Source: an uncultured Chloroflexota bacterium (GTDB lineage Bacteria > Chloroflexota > Chloroflexia > Thermomicrobiales > UBA6265). Taken from it: DNA of 64,000 nucleotides. Positions 26,175-35,086 of this stretch are shown here, piece after piece. Made by a program: the position numbers and the translations under genes. The notes beneath the pieces are model-generated. The model saw only the letters and a list, made by a program, of their open reading frames with translations. It ran no database searches and was not told the DNA's origin. Location of the stretch: contig CALGSZ010000096.1 of NCBI GenBank assembly GCA_937901745.1, positions 1-64,000 on the forward strand, in the 5' to 3' direction. Every line of letters starts with the position of its first letter. The stretch's first letter is position 1.

Positions 26175-27083
26175 ATGAACATCTTGATTGTTGACGCGAC
26201 CGGCGCCGTGTCGCCGAAAGCCGAACCGCTCTTTCGGGCCCGGAACTGGACGTGCGCGCACGCGACCGATCCGAGATCGGCGCTGTCTATCGTCGCGCGG
26301 GAACTGCCAGACACGATCGTCATCCACAACGACGGGTCGAAGGGGGACGCGGCGCATCTCTGCCAGCGGCTGAAGGCCAATGCTCTCACGTCGGGCATTC
26401 CGATCATCGTGATCGAGGATCGGCCGCCGCCGGCGTGGTTATTGAGCGGCATGCCCGCCGAGGCAGTGCTGCAAGCGCCCTGGGAGCCGGAAGAGCTACT
26501 GCACCACGTTGAGGCGCTCTTGCCGGTCCAGATCGGCTCCGGCTCGCTGGATGACCTGACCAACTTCCCGCGTCGGCGGCCGATCGCCGATGAGCTGGCG
26601 CGCCGGCTGCTCGCTCGCGAGATCTTCTCGGTTGGGCTTCTTTGCTTGCGCGAGGCGGACGCCTACCGGCAGGACTATGGCCGGACCGGACTCGATCAAT
26701 TCGTCGTCCTCGTCAGCGTGCTGCTGCGCCGCAACGCGACTGGCGCGACTCCGGTCAGCATCGGCTACTTAGAGGAAGGCGCGTTCCTGGTCATCGGCGC
26801 GTCTTCGACCGTCCACGAGATCATTTCCCAGACGATCCGGGACTTCGACGCGCTGGTGCCCGCCTACTACGAGATGGACACCCTGTTCGGCCAGATTGAC
26901 AGCCACGAGGTCGGCCCGGCGACGTGGATCAGCCTGCAGGGCTGCGTGACGCTGGTCGAGCCGGATCGCTACGACCACGCGGTGCAGATCGGGGCGGTGC
27001 TGTCTGACGCAATCCTCCGCGGCCAAGACGCGCAGAGCGTCACACGCACGGAGCACCGGGAGCTGAGCGGCGCCGCCGCATAG
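26175..27083 (+). CDS. Degenerate receiver plus degenerate GGDEF protein
   Basis: 302 residues from ATG 26175 (MNILIVDATG); ATG 26160 is an alternative. Residues 1-120 have the CheY-like receiver pattern, but the key positions are changed. The acidic pair is reduced to one Asp (IVDAT), the phospho-acceptor position reads IVIHND (His for Asp), and the conserved Lys is replaced in LQAPWEPEEL. Residues 130-300 follow a GGDEF layout (DDLTNFPRRRPIADEL; READAYRQDYGRTGLDQF), but the signature is LEEGAF instead of GGDEF. It should therefore neither accept phosphate in the normal way nor make c-di-GMP, and may act as a binding scaffold. It stands alone between miaA and the rhodanese. Confidence 0.75.
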   Translation: MNILIVDATGAVSPKAEPLFRARNWTCAHATDPRSALSIVARELPDTIVIHNDGSKGDAAHLCQRLKANALTSGIPIIVIEDRPPPAWLLSGMPAEAVLQAPWEPEELLHHVEALLPVQIGSGSLDDLTNFPRRRPIADELARRLLAREIFSVGLLCLREADAYRQDYGRTGLDQFVVLVSVLLRRNATGATPVSIGYLEEGAFLVIGASSTVHEIISQTIRDFDALVPAYYEMDTLFGQIDSHEVGPATWISLQGCVTLVEPDRYDHAVQIGAVLSDAILRGQDAQSVTRTEHRELSGAAA

Positions 27084-27115
27084 CCAGCGCAATTCTTCAT
27101 AACATACTCAAGAAC

Positions 27116-27144
27116 TCATCAAACTCTAGCCCCGGTGCTATACT
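27116..27144 (+). promoter_or_regulatory. Extended -10 promoter candidate for the rhodanese gene
   Basis: TATACT at 27139-27144 is preceded by TG at 27136-27137 (TGnTATACT), an extended -10 element. The -35 position (27116-27121, tcatca, 17-bp spacing) is poor, as is usual for extended -10 promoters. It lies about 100 bp upstream of the rhodanese start. Confidence 0.5.
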
Positions 27145-27247
27145 CGTTGGGTGAGCTCGAGGCGTCTTTGACGTTCGTCTCCGGCCCGCCGGGTTGCGTC
27201 CGCAGGGCGCTGCTTCGGTGTAGCCGGATTAGCTGGAAAGCGAGCGT

Positions 27248-28144
27248 GTGACGATGGTGGCAACCGAGACCCGGCAGGAACAGGGAGGCTACGCCCACGC
27301 TGAAGTCCTCGTCTCGACCGAGTGGGTTGCGCAGCACCTCAACGATCCGAAGGTCCGGATCGTCGAATCGGATGAGGATATTCTCCTGTACGATGTCGGG
27401 CATATTCCCGGCGCGGTCAAGCTGGACTGGCACACCGACCTGCAGGATCCGGTCGAGCGCGACTTCATCGACAAGGCAGGGTTCGAAGCCCTGATGAGCC
27501 GCGTGGGCATCTCCAACGACACCACAGTCGTCTTCTATGGCGATAAGAACAACTGGTACGCTTGCTACACCTTCTGGCTCTTCAAGTACTATGGGCACGA
27601 GGATTGCCGCGTGATGGATGGCGGCCGCGCGAAGTGGGAGGCCGAGGGCCGGCCATTCACGAAGGACGTGCCATCCTACCCGCCAACGACCTACAAGGCC
27701 AAGGATCCCGACCCGAAGATCCGCGCCTTCCGCGACGACGTCATGGCAATGCTGCAATCGGGTAAGATCGAGGCTGGCCAGGCCGCGTTGGTGGATGTGC
27801 GCTCACCTCAGGAGTACAGCGGGGAAGTGATCCACATGATTGGCTACCCGCAGGAGGGAGCGCAGCGAGCTGGACATGTCAAGGGCGCGCGCAACATCCC
27901 GTGGGGCAAGGCGGCGAATCCGGACGGCACCTTCAAGAGCCCGGAGGAGCTGCGAGCCCTGTATGAGAGCGAAGGGATCACGCCGGACAAAGAGGTGATC
28001 GCCTATTGCCGCATCGGGGAGCGCTCCAGCCACACGTGGTTCGTCCTGACCTACCTCCTCGGCTATCCGAACGTCCGCAACTATGACGGGTCGTGGACCG
28101 AGTGGGGCAGCATGGTCAACGTGCCCATCGAGAAGAACGTCTAG
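27248..28144 (+). CDS. Thiosulfate sulfurtransferase / tandem rhodanese
   Basis: 298 residues, GTG start (ATG two codons later also possible). Two rhodanese domains are present. The N-terminal one ([20 protein letters not shown] to EAEGRPF) is inactive and has no active-site Cys ([12 protein letters not shown]). The C-terminal one contains [14 protein letters not shown] and the active loop [13 protein letters not shown], with Cys followed by R-I-G-E-R. This loop is typical of actinobacterial and chloroflexal thiosulfate:cyanide sulfurtransferases. It carries persulfide sulfur in the cytoplasm. The next gene, 100 bp on, is sufU, so a role in feeding or managing sulfur for Fe-S assembly is possible. 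Confidence 0.92.
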   Translation: MTMVATETRQEQGGYAHAEVLVSTEWVAQHLNDPKVRIVESDEDILLYDVGHIPGAVKLDWHTDLQDPVERDFIDKAGFEALMSRVGISNDTTVVFYGDKNNWYACYTFWLFKYYGHEDCRVMDGGRAKWEAEGRPFTKDVPSYPPTTYKAKDPDPKIRAFRDDVMAMLQSGKIEAGQAALVDVRSPQEYSGEVIHMIGYPQEGAQRAGHVKGARNIPWGKAANPDGTFKSPEELRALYESEGITPDKEVIAYCRIGERSSHTWFVLTYLLGYPNVRNYDGSWTEWGSMVNVPIEKNV

Positions 28145-28150
28145 GTGCGC

Positions 28151-28218
28151 GGCAGGAGTCGGGAGTACCGAATGTGCGCGGGATTCTGGCGCCTGAGCCT
28201 CACCTCCTGACTCCTGCC
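28151..28218 (+). repeat. Inverted repeat between rhodanese and sufU
   Basis: ggcaggagtc (28151-28160) is the exact reverse complement of gactcctgcc (28209-28218), giving a 10-bp stem with a 48-base loop that includes a second short complementary pair. It may be a terminator or mRNA-processing hairpin between the two genes. It also resembles the ggagt-type short repeats often seen between genes in this lineage. Confidence 0.5.
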
Positions 28219-28243
28219 CCCACCTTCTAGGAGAAACACTACC

Positions 28244-28678
28244 TTGGACCGACAAGCTTTCATCGAGCATATCCTCGACCATTACGAGCACCCGCGGAAT
28301 CGAGGCCGGCTCGAGGACGCAACCGTTCAGCTCGGAGGCGGCAACCCGGGTTGCGGCGACCTGATCACGATCTACCTCAAGATCGGCCCGGACGACCGGA
28401 TCGAGCGAGCGACATTCGAGGGCGAAGGCTGCACGATCAGCCAGGCGGGCGGCTCGATCATCACCGAGATGATCGAGGGGATGACGCTCGATGAGGTCAA
28501 AGCCCTCGGCACGCAGACGATGATCGAGGAGATGGGCGAAGAGGTCGTCAAGTCGCGCGTGCGCTGCGCGACGCTCGCCCTCGGCACCGCGCAGGCCGCG
28601 ATCGACGAGTACCGGAAATCGCGCGATCGCGCTGAAGTCTCTGCCGCAACGGACAGGGCAGAGACTCCGTCTAGCTAA
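28244..28678 (+). CDS. sufU: SufU/IscU-type Fe-S cluster scaffold or sulfur-transfer protein
   Basis: 144 residues with a TTG start, supported by ctaggag 10 nt upstream; no ATG fits the family N-terminus. The three conserved cysteines are present: GGGNPGCGD, GEGCTISQAGGS and RCATLAL. The Asp after the first Cys and the insertion before the third Cys fit the SufU zinc-binding form, which accepts sulfur from SufS, rather than a classical IscU. The last ~20 residues are a variable acidic/basic tail. Neither sufS nor sufBCD is adjacent; the upstream neighbour is a rhodanese. Confidence 0.9.
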   Translation: MDRQAFIEHILDHYEHPRNRGRLEDATVQLGGGNPGCGDLITIYLKIGPDDRIERATFEGEGCTISQAGGSIITEMIEGMTLDEVKALGTQTMIEEMGEEVVKSRVRCATLALGTAQAAIDEYRKSRDRAEVSAATDRAETPSS

Positions 28679-28824
28679 TCGAAGCACCTCCTTGCTCTCC
28701 CCCAAATCCCGTTACGGGATTCCGCCGGTGTGTCCACCTTTCTGCCGCGTAATCCTCTAGCGCAATTTGCCGACCTCTAGGAAAATGTGCGCGTTCTCAC
28801 CGCGGATTCAGCGGGGTATTCAGC

Positions 28825-30177
28825 GTGTGCGCGCGGGATCGCTCGACTGTTCCTGAGCTGGCCCTGGCCGTGGCCTGGCACGAGGGCCGCTTGCCGAATG
28901 TGCTGCGGACGGTGGACGGGCACACCGTCGAGGTCGTCCATCGCGGCGTCTGGACGCACGGCTTCGGTCCCGACTTCCGCGACGCGATGCTCCTCTTCGA
29001 CGGACGGCGCCTCCTGACCGGCGCGGTCGAGTTACATCTGACGACATTCGGCTGGACGGAACACGGCCACCACCTCGACGAACGGTACGAGCCGGTCATT
29101 CTGCACGTGGTGCTGCGGCACGATGGCAGCGAGACACGACGGCGGGACGGCGCGCTCGTACCGGTCGTTGAGCTTCGTCTCGATCCGGAGGACCTACCTC
29201 GTGTGGATGGGCTGGCGCTGCGCTGGTCCAGCGTCGGCGGTGAGGTCTGCGCGGAAGCGCTTGCTAGGGAACGGCCGCGGGCGATTCGGGAAATCCTCTG
29301 GCAGCTCGGCGATCGGCGGCTGGCGACGAAGGCGGCTCGACTGGAGGCGCGCCTGACCGAGTTGCCGCCAGGAGAGGTCTTGTACCAAGAGTTATGGGAC
29401 GGTTTGGGCTTCTCGGCGAACCGTGAGCCGATGCGTGAGGTTGCGCGCAGGCTGCCGCTGGGCGCAATCGAGGCGATGCTGGCGACATGCAGCGACTATG
29501 AGCGGCTCCCGCTGGCACGCGGCCTCCTCTTCGGCGTCGCCGGGCTCTTGCCTATGTCGCCGGCGGACGCTTCGCTCGCCCGCCTCGATCCGGAAGATGT
29601 AGACGCGGCCGAGCGGCAATGGCGGGAGCGCGGCGGGGCATGGCACGGTGAGTCGCTGTCGCCGTCGGTCTGGACGCGTGCCCGCGTGCGACCGGCGAAC
29701 CATCCCGCCCTGCGCCTGAACGCTGGCGCGTCCATACTTGCAAAGTCGCGTGACGGACTGCTGGCGACGTTGCTTACCCCACTCCGCTACGGCACCGATA
29801 TAGTGGCGACCCTCCAGGACCTCGCAACCTGGGATGAGCAGCCGGGCATCGGCGCGGACCGCACTGTCGGCCTGACAGTCAACTCCATTCTCCCATTTGC
29901 CCTGGCGCAGGCTGAGCATACCGGGGATATCGCGCTAAGCGAGGCTGCTTCCGCCGCGTGGGAACGCCTGCCTCCGGCGGAAGCGAATGAGATCACTCGT
30001 CGCGCCTTACGTCAAGTTGCTGGTGAGGCGAGGCTTGGCCGACTTGGCGCTCGCGGCCAGCAAGGACTGATTCACCTCGACGCGACGCTGTGCGGGCCGC
30101 GTCGCTGTTACGAATGCCCGATCGCCCGGCTGGTCGTCGAGGGCGCCAGCGAGAAAGCCCAGATCGCGACCGAGTGA
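28825..30177 (+). CDS. DUF2851 family protein
   Basis: 450 residues, GTG start by position; the ribosome binding site is weak. The N-terminal half matches DUF2851: PELALAVAWHEGRLP, VEVVHRGVWTHGFGPDFRDA, TGAVELHLTTFGWTEHGHH, DERYEPVILHVVLRHDG. The C-terminus has the family's Cys cluster CGPRRCYECPIARLV, which may bind metal. The family is common in Chloroflexota and Bacteroidota and has no established function. The residue pattern D-F-R-D-A with E-L-H and H-x-x-x-H spacing recalls PD-(D/E)XK-like nuclease cores, but this is only a visual impression. It is probably transcribed alone. Confidence 0.85.
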   Translation: MCARDRSTVPELALAVAWHEGRLPNVLRTVDGHTVEVVHRGVWTHGFGPDFRDAMLLFDGRRLLTGAVELHLTTFGWTEHGHHLDERYEPVILHVVLRHDGSETRRRDGALVPVVELRLDPEDLPRVDGLALRWSSVGGEVCAEALARERPRAIREILWQLGDRRLATKAARLEARLTELPPGEVLYQELWDGLGFSANREPMREVARRLPLGAIEAMLATCSDYERLPLARGLLFGVAGLLPMSPADASLARLDPEDVDAAERQWRERGGAWHGESLSPSVWTRARVRPANHPALRLNAGASILAKSRDGLLATLLTPLRYGTDIVATLQDLATWDEQPGIGADRTVGLTVNSILPFALAQAEHTGDIALSEAASAAWERLPPAEANEITRRALRQVAGEARLGRLGARGQQGLIHLDATLCGPRRCYECPIARLVVEGASEKAQIATE

Positions 30178-30960
30178 GCGCCTGCATCAGCGCCCGCCGC
30201 TGCGCATTGATGCATTTTGATCTCCGCTAGGAAACGATTCCTAACCCAGTTGAATGGCACCTTCTCGGACCAATTGGCTATGCCAAGCTCCTCATTGTGT
30301 GAAGTGAGGCAACACTCTAGCATCCCTTTCACATCCCTCGATTGATTGGCGATCGAGGGAGCGCCGGCAAAGCCAGAAGGTGTGAACGAACTTTGTGATG
30401 GGCCGGCGGGGGGGTTCCATCCTCAAGAGCGTAGTTCATCTCGGGATGCGTGTCCCGAGCAGGGTACCGGCGTGGATTGACCCGTTCGGCCCGCCGCTCA
30501 CAACCGGTGGTCTCACTGCTGTAGGCAGCCAGCCGGCAATCCAAGCTCATTCAATAAGCCTGGCGCCGGTTGCACGAGACTTCCCTCCTCCTCTTTCCTT
30601 GCCCCAAGTTGACAAAATGCCGGTCCCTTCCGCGCAAGCATCGCCGGCGACCGCGCCGATCTCCCAACACGGCGACCGTTCTTGGCGATCTCCATCGGTA
30701 CTTAGGACGTGGAAAGCGACTGATCTCGCCAGCGTCCGACTTGCCCCGTGCCGATTGAAGTTGTTAGCGCGCCGGGTGTGCCAAGCATTCTCCCTCCAGA
30801 TCTCCCTGGCACATCGTCCAACGGGTTCGGTGCCTCCGGGATAGGTTGTCGGGCCCGGTGGGTTCATCCGATCGGCTCACCGGACGTAATAGGACGCCCG
30901 ACCGGCGGCTCCGAATCTGATCGCTGCCGAAAGCTCGATTCCTGGAGGTTGGTCACGGAG
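30178..30960. other. 783-bp intergenic region
   Basis: I see no credible gene. A plus-strand frame at 30395-30844 has arbitrary composition and no ribosome binding site. A 9-bp hairpin at 30334-30360 (tccctcgat with atcgaggga) may end the DUF2851 transcript. A perfect TTGACA at 30609-30614 lacks a matching -10. The right end holds ggagg (30944-30948) for the next gene. GC content is visibly lower around 30200-30340. Confidence 0.45.
30334..30360 (+). terminator. Possible terminator hairpin after DUF2851 gene
   Basis: tccctcgat (30334-30342) pairs with atcgaggga (30352-30360), a 9-bp perfect stem with a 9-base loop. No T-run follows, so this is weak as a terminator. Confidence 0.35.
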
Positions 30961-32208
30961 ATGTTTGGCACCAGCGGGGCGCATGTCAAGCGCCGGTTTA
31001 GGCGGATGCTCATCCTCCTGCTCGCGCTTGGACTGGCACCGCTGCCGCCCGTCCTGACCGAGGTCAGCGCGAGCGGACATGACCTGAAGCGGACGACCGC
31101 TAGGCCGGTCTGGGTCGCTGGCGGCGAGCTTGGGAGGTGGAGCGCGGATCAGATCCAAGAATCCGTTGGCGTCCCGAACTTGGGCCTAGCGCTCGCGCAA
31201 TCGCTCGACGATACGGGCACGCTTTGGCTCGTCGGTCTCCTTGGGCTCGCGCTGGTGGTGAAATCCCTCCGCGTGCGGATGCCGGCGGCGCTGTTCCTGG
31301 CCGCGGGAAGCGCGCGGGATCAGCTGACCGCGCGGCCGCTCAGATTCGGGACGGCGCAGGTCGGCTCATCTGGGGTGCCGCCCGTCCGCGTGCTCCTAGT
31401 GGACGGCGACGACGGATTCCGGCGGCGGCTGCACGACATCTTGAACGCGAGGGCCGGCTCAGGGATCAGCGTCAGCGAGGCGAGCACTGGGCACGAGGCC
31501 CTAAGTATCGCGGCGGCGCAACGTCCCGACCTCGTGCTGATCTCGGCTCAACTACCGGGACTTTCCGGGGATCAGGTCGCCGCCGCGATCGTTCGGCACT
31601 TTCCGGCGACGCGGATTGTGCTGATCGCGCCATCCGCGGAGATCGGCCGGATGCTCGTCGCGCTTCGCTCCGGTGCCTCCGCGCTGTTGTCACGAGACGC
31701 CGCGCCGCACGTCGTGCGCCAGTCGGTGCAGGCCGTGCTTCGAGGCGACAACCTACTCTTGCCGGCGCTCATCCAGAGCCGGGCGCTGAATCGGCTCTCG
31801 CTCGCGGATGCCTGGCAGGGCGACTCGGATGCGAGCAGCGGCATCCTCGCCACCCGTCTGACGTTCCGCGAGCTGCAGGTGCTCGACTGCTTGATCCTCG
31901 GCTACAACAACCGGGAGATTGCTGACAGTCTCGGCATCGGCGATCAATCGGCACGGAACATGGTCAGCGGCGTGCTGAAGAAGCTCGGCATTGGCCATCG
32001 CCTCCTTGCGCTCAAGATCGCCGTCCAGAACGGCTGGGCGGACATTGGCATGGGAGTCGAGACGCCGGAGCTGCCGCCAGCCTCCCGCGCGTCAGCCGCT
32101 GAGAGGGCCGAGCGAGCTGAACGCGCGAACGCGGAAAGCGGCAGCAGCGCGTGGACCGGCCCGGAGAGCGAAATCGCGGAGGGCGCCGAGGGCGGGAGCC
32201 ACACGTAG
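30961..32208 (+). CDS. Membrane-anchored LuxR-family regulator with pseudo-receiver
   Basis: 415 residues from ATG 30961 (ggagg 12 nt upstream); upstream in-frame sequence lacks coding character. Residues 12-35 form a hydrophobic segment (RMLILLLALGLAPLPPVL) and residues ~85-105 a second (TLWLVGLLGLALVVKSL), enclosing a ~50-residue outside loop. A NarL-type receiver domain begins at VRVLLVDGDDGFRRRL. Its phospho-Asp position reads LVLISAQLPG (Ser for Asp) and the late Lys is Arg (LLSRDA), so it is probably not phosphorylated. A GerE/LuxR helix-turn-helix follows (LTFRELQVLDCLILGYNNRE to VLKKLGIGHR). The tail is Ala/Glu-rich. The design suggests a one-piece membrane sensor-transcription factor. 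Confidence 0.85.
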   Translation: MFGTSGAHVKRRFRRMLILLLALGLAPLPPVLTEVSASGHDLKRTTARPVWVAGGELGRWSADQIQESVGVPNLGLALAQSLDDTGTLWLVGLLGLALVVKSLRVRMPAALFLAAGSARDQLTARPLRFGTAQVGSSGVPPVRVLLVDGDDGFRRRLHDILNARAGSGISVSEASTGHEALSIAAAQRPDLVLISAQLPGLSGDQVAAAIVRHFPATRIVLIAPSAEIGRMLVALRSGASALLSRDAAPHVVRQSVQAVLRGDNLLLPALIQSRALNRLSLADAWQGDSDASSGILATRLTFRELQVLDCLILGYNNREIADSLGIGDQSARNMVSGVLKKLGIGHRLLALKIAVQNGWADIGMGVETPELPPASRASAAERAERAERANAESGSSAWTGPESEIAEGAEGGSHT

Positions 32209-32377
32209 CGAATCCCGCCCATTCGGCTCAGCGAGATTGCACTCTCTCGGAATCAAATCCGGCATCGGAACGCCGATCTGGCAAAGCCACGGCGCCGCGG
32301 GGGTCGCCTTCAGCCTGGCGTGCACTGGCTGACGCTCCCGCTCTGCCGAAACGGGATGTGAGTGCGCCGCGGAATGG

Positions 32378-33196
32378 CTACCAGCGGATCTGCGATTGGA
32401 CAGGCCCGCTGTGGAAGTCGCGCCGCTTCGCTAGCGGCCAGGCGCGCCACTCATCAACGAACTCCAGCAGATTCGTTACGGCGGCTTCGAAGATGACCTT
32501 TCCCTTTTCAGCCGTCGCAGTTCGCGCATCCCCGTGCACGCCGAGATCGGTCCAGCGAGACCAGTAGTCGTTGAAGCGCGCGTAGGGCGAGGTGCTATCC
32601 GAGCTGACGTACTTGCCCATCACGTCATCGCCCGCGCCGGCCTTGTCCATTTGGACGCGCTCCGGCGCGAGATAGAGGTAGAGGGAGGTCTCAAACTCAT
32701 CGGCGTGGGCGATGACTTCCGTGTCCTTGACCTTCTTGAACGCTTCGAGCGCGAAGGCGAAGTACGAGAGCGCGGTACACAGCGAATTCGTCTCCAGCGT
32801 CGTCCGGCGGGCGATGATGTCGATGAGTGGGCCGTTCGAGCCGTGACCATTCACGATCATGATTTTTTGGAAGCCGTGATAGGCGACGCTCTTGGTCACG
32901 TTCAAGCAGAAGGCTATGAAGATCTCGGGCTCGATATGAATGGTGCCGGGGAAGTCGATGTGATGCAGATTGAGCCCGTAAGGAATCGGTGGCAGGACGA
33001 GCACCTTGCCCTCGGCTCGCTTGCCGACTTCCAAGCAGACCGACTCGGTGAGGAAGAGGTCCACATCGAGAGGTAGGTGGCGGCCGTGCTGCTCGGTCGA
33101 GCCGGTCGGCAAAATCACCACCGGTTGCCGGGCGATCGCGGCGTCGAGCTCCGCCCACGTCAATCGGTTGTAACGGTACTCATTGGCATCAGCCAT
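32378..33196 (-). CDS. Creatininase family amidohydrolase
   Basis: 272 residues. The creatininase fold is shown by LPTGSTEQHGRHLPLDVD (Glu, His and Asp metal ligands), PYGLNLHHIDFPGTI, MIVNGHGSN (His) and HADEFETSLYL (Glu). These enzymes use two metal ions to open cyclic amides or hydrolyse N-formyl or amide bonds; members include creatininase, formamide hydrolases and MftE. Which substrate is used here cannot be read from sequence. It is the last gene after an ABC importer on the same strand, 37 bp from the permease stop, so the imported compound is probably its substrate or a precursor. Aaagggg precedes the ATG. Confidence 0.9.
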   Translation of the reverse strand: MADANEYRYNRLTWAELDAAIARQPVVILPTGSTEQHGRHLPLDVDLFLTESVCLEVGKRAEGKVLVLPPIPYGLNLHHIDFPGTIHIEPEIFIAFCLNVTKSVAYHGFQKIMIVNGHGSNGPLIDIIARRTTLETNSLCTALSYFAFALEAFKKVKDTEVIAHADEFETSLYLYLAPERVQMDKAGAGDDVMGKYVSSDSTSPYARFNDYWSRWTDLGVHGDARTATAEKGKVIFEAAVTNLLEFVDEWRAWPLAKRRDFHSGPVQSQIRW

Positions 33197-33233
33197 CAGG
33201 TGCGCCCCTTTCAGGTTGACTTGCTATCCCCAA

Positions 33234-34082
33234 TTAGCCCTTGACGCCTCCGAGCGACAGGCCGGAGACGAGATAGCGCTGCATGAATAGAGTCAGGACG
33301 AATGGCGGCAAGATTCCCAGAACGACAGTCGCCGCTGCCGGTCCGAACGACTCGTTGGACGGAGCATTGAGCAGATTGACCATGAGCATGTTCAGCGTCT
33401 GCGTTTCCCGTCCGCCGAGCGTCAGGACGAAGATCAGGTCGTTCCAGCCGGTCAGGAAGCAGAAGAGCGCGACGACGACGATGCTCGGGGCCATGAGCGG
33501 CATGACGATACGGACCAACGCCTGAAGCTCGGTCGAGCCATCGACGAGGGAGGCATCAATGATCTCGGTCGGGAAGTCCTCGAAGAAGGCCATCAGCAGC
33601 CAAACAGCGAGCGGTCCGTTGAAGATCGAGTAGGCGAGGACGAGCCCGAGATAGGTGTTGTTCAGGTTGAGATTCCGATAGATCAGGAAGAGCGGCAGGA
33701 CAAGAATCACCGGGGGCAGCATGCGGCCGGTCAGAATCGCGAACCGAGCCTTGTCGCCGCCCAGGCGATAGCGCGAGAGCGCGTAAGCCGCCGGGATGCT
33801 GATGGCGACGACGAAAACCATATTGAACGTGGAGAGGACGAAGCTGTTCTTCAGGAATGGCAGGGCATTGACGTCGGTCCGGGCGAAGAGACGGTCGTAG
33901 TGATCAAGCGTGTAATCGGTCGGGAAATAAACGGGTGGCTTGGAGAAGTGATCGCGGGAATACTTGAAGGACGTCGTGACGATCCAATAGAAGGGAAAGA
34001 CCGCAACGAGGATGCCGACGCAGAGGAAGGCGTAGACAACGACGGCGCGAAGGCGCCTCGTAAACAGATACCGCGAAGTCAT
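33234..34082 (-). CDS. Carbohydrate-type ABC transporter permease (MalG-like)
   Basis: 282 residues, six predicted membrane helices (first: VVYAFLCVGILVAVFPFYWI). The EAA loop that docks the ATPase is IIDASLVDGSTELQALVRIV followed by MPLMAPSI. The end LVSGLSLGGVKG is typical of MalG/UgpE-type permeases (the conserved G-x-x-x-GAVKG tail). The start overlaps the stop of the upstream permease by 4 nt (ATGA), so the two subunits are made in equal amounts. It works with the neighbouring MalF-like permease and the binding protein. Confidence 0.95.
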   Translation of the reverse strand: MTSRYLFTRRLRAVVVYAFLCVGILVAVFPFYWIVTTSFKYSRDHFSKPPVYFPTDYTLDHYDRLFARTDVNALPFLKNSFVLSTFNMVFVVAISIPAAYALSRYRLGGDKARFAILTGRMLPPVILVLPLFLIYRNLNLNNTYLGLVLAYSIFNGPLAVWLLMAFFEDFPTEIIDASLVDGSTELQALVRIVMPLMAPSIVVVALFCFLTGWNDLIFVLTLGGRETQTLNMLMVNLLNAPSNESFGPAAATVVLGILPPFVLTLFMQRYLVSGLSLGGVKG

Positions 34083-35002
34083 GCCACGGCCTCCCTGCGA
34101 CGAGTGATCTGCATGAGCGCGAACGCCAGCGCGAAGGTCAGCACCAGCAAGAAGAGCGAAAGCGTGACGCCGTAGCCGACGCGGAAGAAGCGGAGGCCGA
34201 CGTAGTAGACGTAGAAGCTCATCGTCTCGGTGACGCGCGCCGGGCCGCCTTGCGTCAGTAGATAGACGAGGTCAAACATCTTGATCAGCTCGATCAGCCG
34301 AAGGAGGAAGGCGACAAAGAGAGGTCCTTTCAGCAACGGAAGAGAAATATCGCGGAAGAGCCGCCAAGAGCCGGCGCCATCAATCTTGGCCGCCTCGTAC
34401 AGCTCTTGATTGATCGCGACAAGCCCGGCGAGCAGAATCAGCATGACGAAGGGCATCGCGTGCCATACGCTCGCGATCACCAGTGACCAGATCGCCCAAT
34501 TTCGGTCGCCGAACCAATCAATCGCAACCCAATCCCGTCCGAGCAGCTTCCCAATGATGTAGTTGAGCGGGCCGTACTCGGGGAGCATGATCATCCGGAA
34601 CGCCATGCCGGTCGCGGAGGTGGAGATCATGATCGGGACAGTAAGGAGCGCGACGATGACGGCGCGGCCGCGCTTGATGCTGTAGCAGGCAAGCGCCAGC
34701 AAGAGCCCGAGCGTGAACTCGGCGATGAGGGAGACGACGATGATGCGGATATTGACCCAGGCGGCTTGCCGGAAGACCTCATCACGGAAGGCATCCGCGT
34801 AGTTCTTCAAGCCGATAAACCGCATGATGCCGCGCGTGAGGTAGTAGTCGTAGAAGCTGTAGCGGATCGCATACGCGATCGGGAAGATGATCAGAGCGGC
34901 GAGAATGATCATGAGTGGCGCGGGATAGAGATAACGCGTCCAATGCCGGGGAAGGACACGCTGCCATCCCGTCTTCTCTCTTGGCACTGTCAGTTGCGCC
35001 AT
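34079..35002 (-). CDS. Carbohydrate-type ABC transporter permease (MalF-like)
   Basis: 307 residues, six membrane helices (LYPAPLMIILAALIIFPIAY first). The EAA motif is ELYEAAKIDGAGSWRLFRDI followed by SLPLLKGPLFV. LTQGGPARVTETMSFYVYYV is a family signature in the last periplasmic loop. It lies 85 bp downstream of the binding-protein gene, with an intercistronic hairpin between them, and overlaps the next permease by 4 nt. No ATPase gene follows, so a shared MsmK/UgpC-type ATPase from elsewhere is probably used. Confidence 0.95.
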   Translation of the reverse strand: MAQLTVPREKTGWQRVLPRHWTRYLYPAPLMIILAALIIFPIAYAIRYSFYDYYLTRGIMRFIGLKNYADAFRDEVFRQAAWVNIRIIVVSLIAEFTLGLLLALACYSIKRGRAVIVALLTVPIMISTSATGMAFRMIMLPEYGPLNYIIGKLLGRDWVAIDWFGDRNWAIWSLVIASVWHAMPFVMLILLAGLVAINQELYEAAKIDGAGSWRLFRDISLPLLKGPLFVAFLLRLIELIKMFDLVYLLTQGGPARVTETMSFYVYYVGLRFFRVGYGVTLSLFLLVLTFALAFALMQITRRREAVA

Positions 35003-35021
35003 ACCCTGCCCATTTGGGGGT

Positions 35022-35049
35022 GGTAGGGCGGGACCTTCCCCGCCCTACC
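35022..35049 (-). repeat. Intercistronic hairpin between binding protein and permease genes
   Basis: ggtagggcggg (35022-35032) pairs with cccgccctacc (35039-35049): a perfect 11-bp stem with a 6-base loop. Similar structures between binding-protein and permease genes in other ABC operons protect the upstream mRNA or cause partial termination, raising binding-protein output; that role is inferred here. Confidence 0.65.
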
Positions 35050-35086
35050 CGAACAGCGGAAGCCACTTCGCGTCGCGGCCAGCTCG

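Noticed and set aside
30395..30844. 149-residue plus-strand frame in the gap before the LuxR gene
   Set aside because: No ribosome binding site, no domain, arbitrary composition; probably chance in GC-rich DNA.
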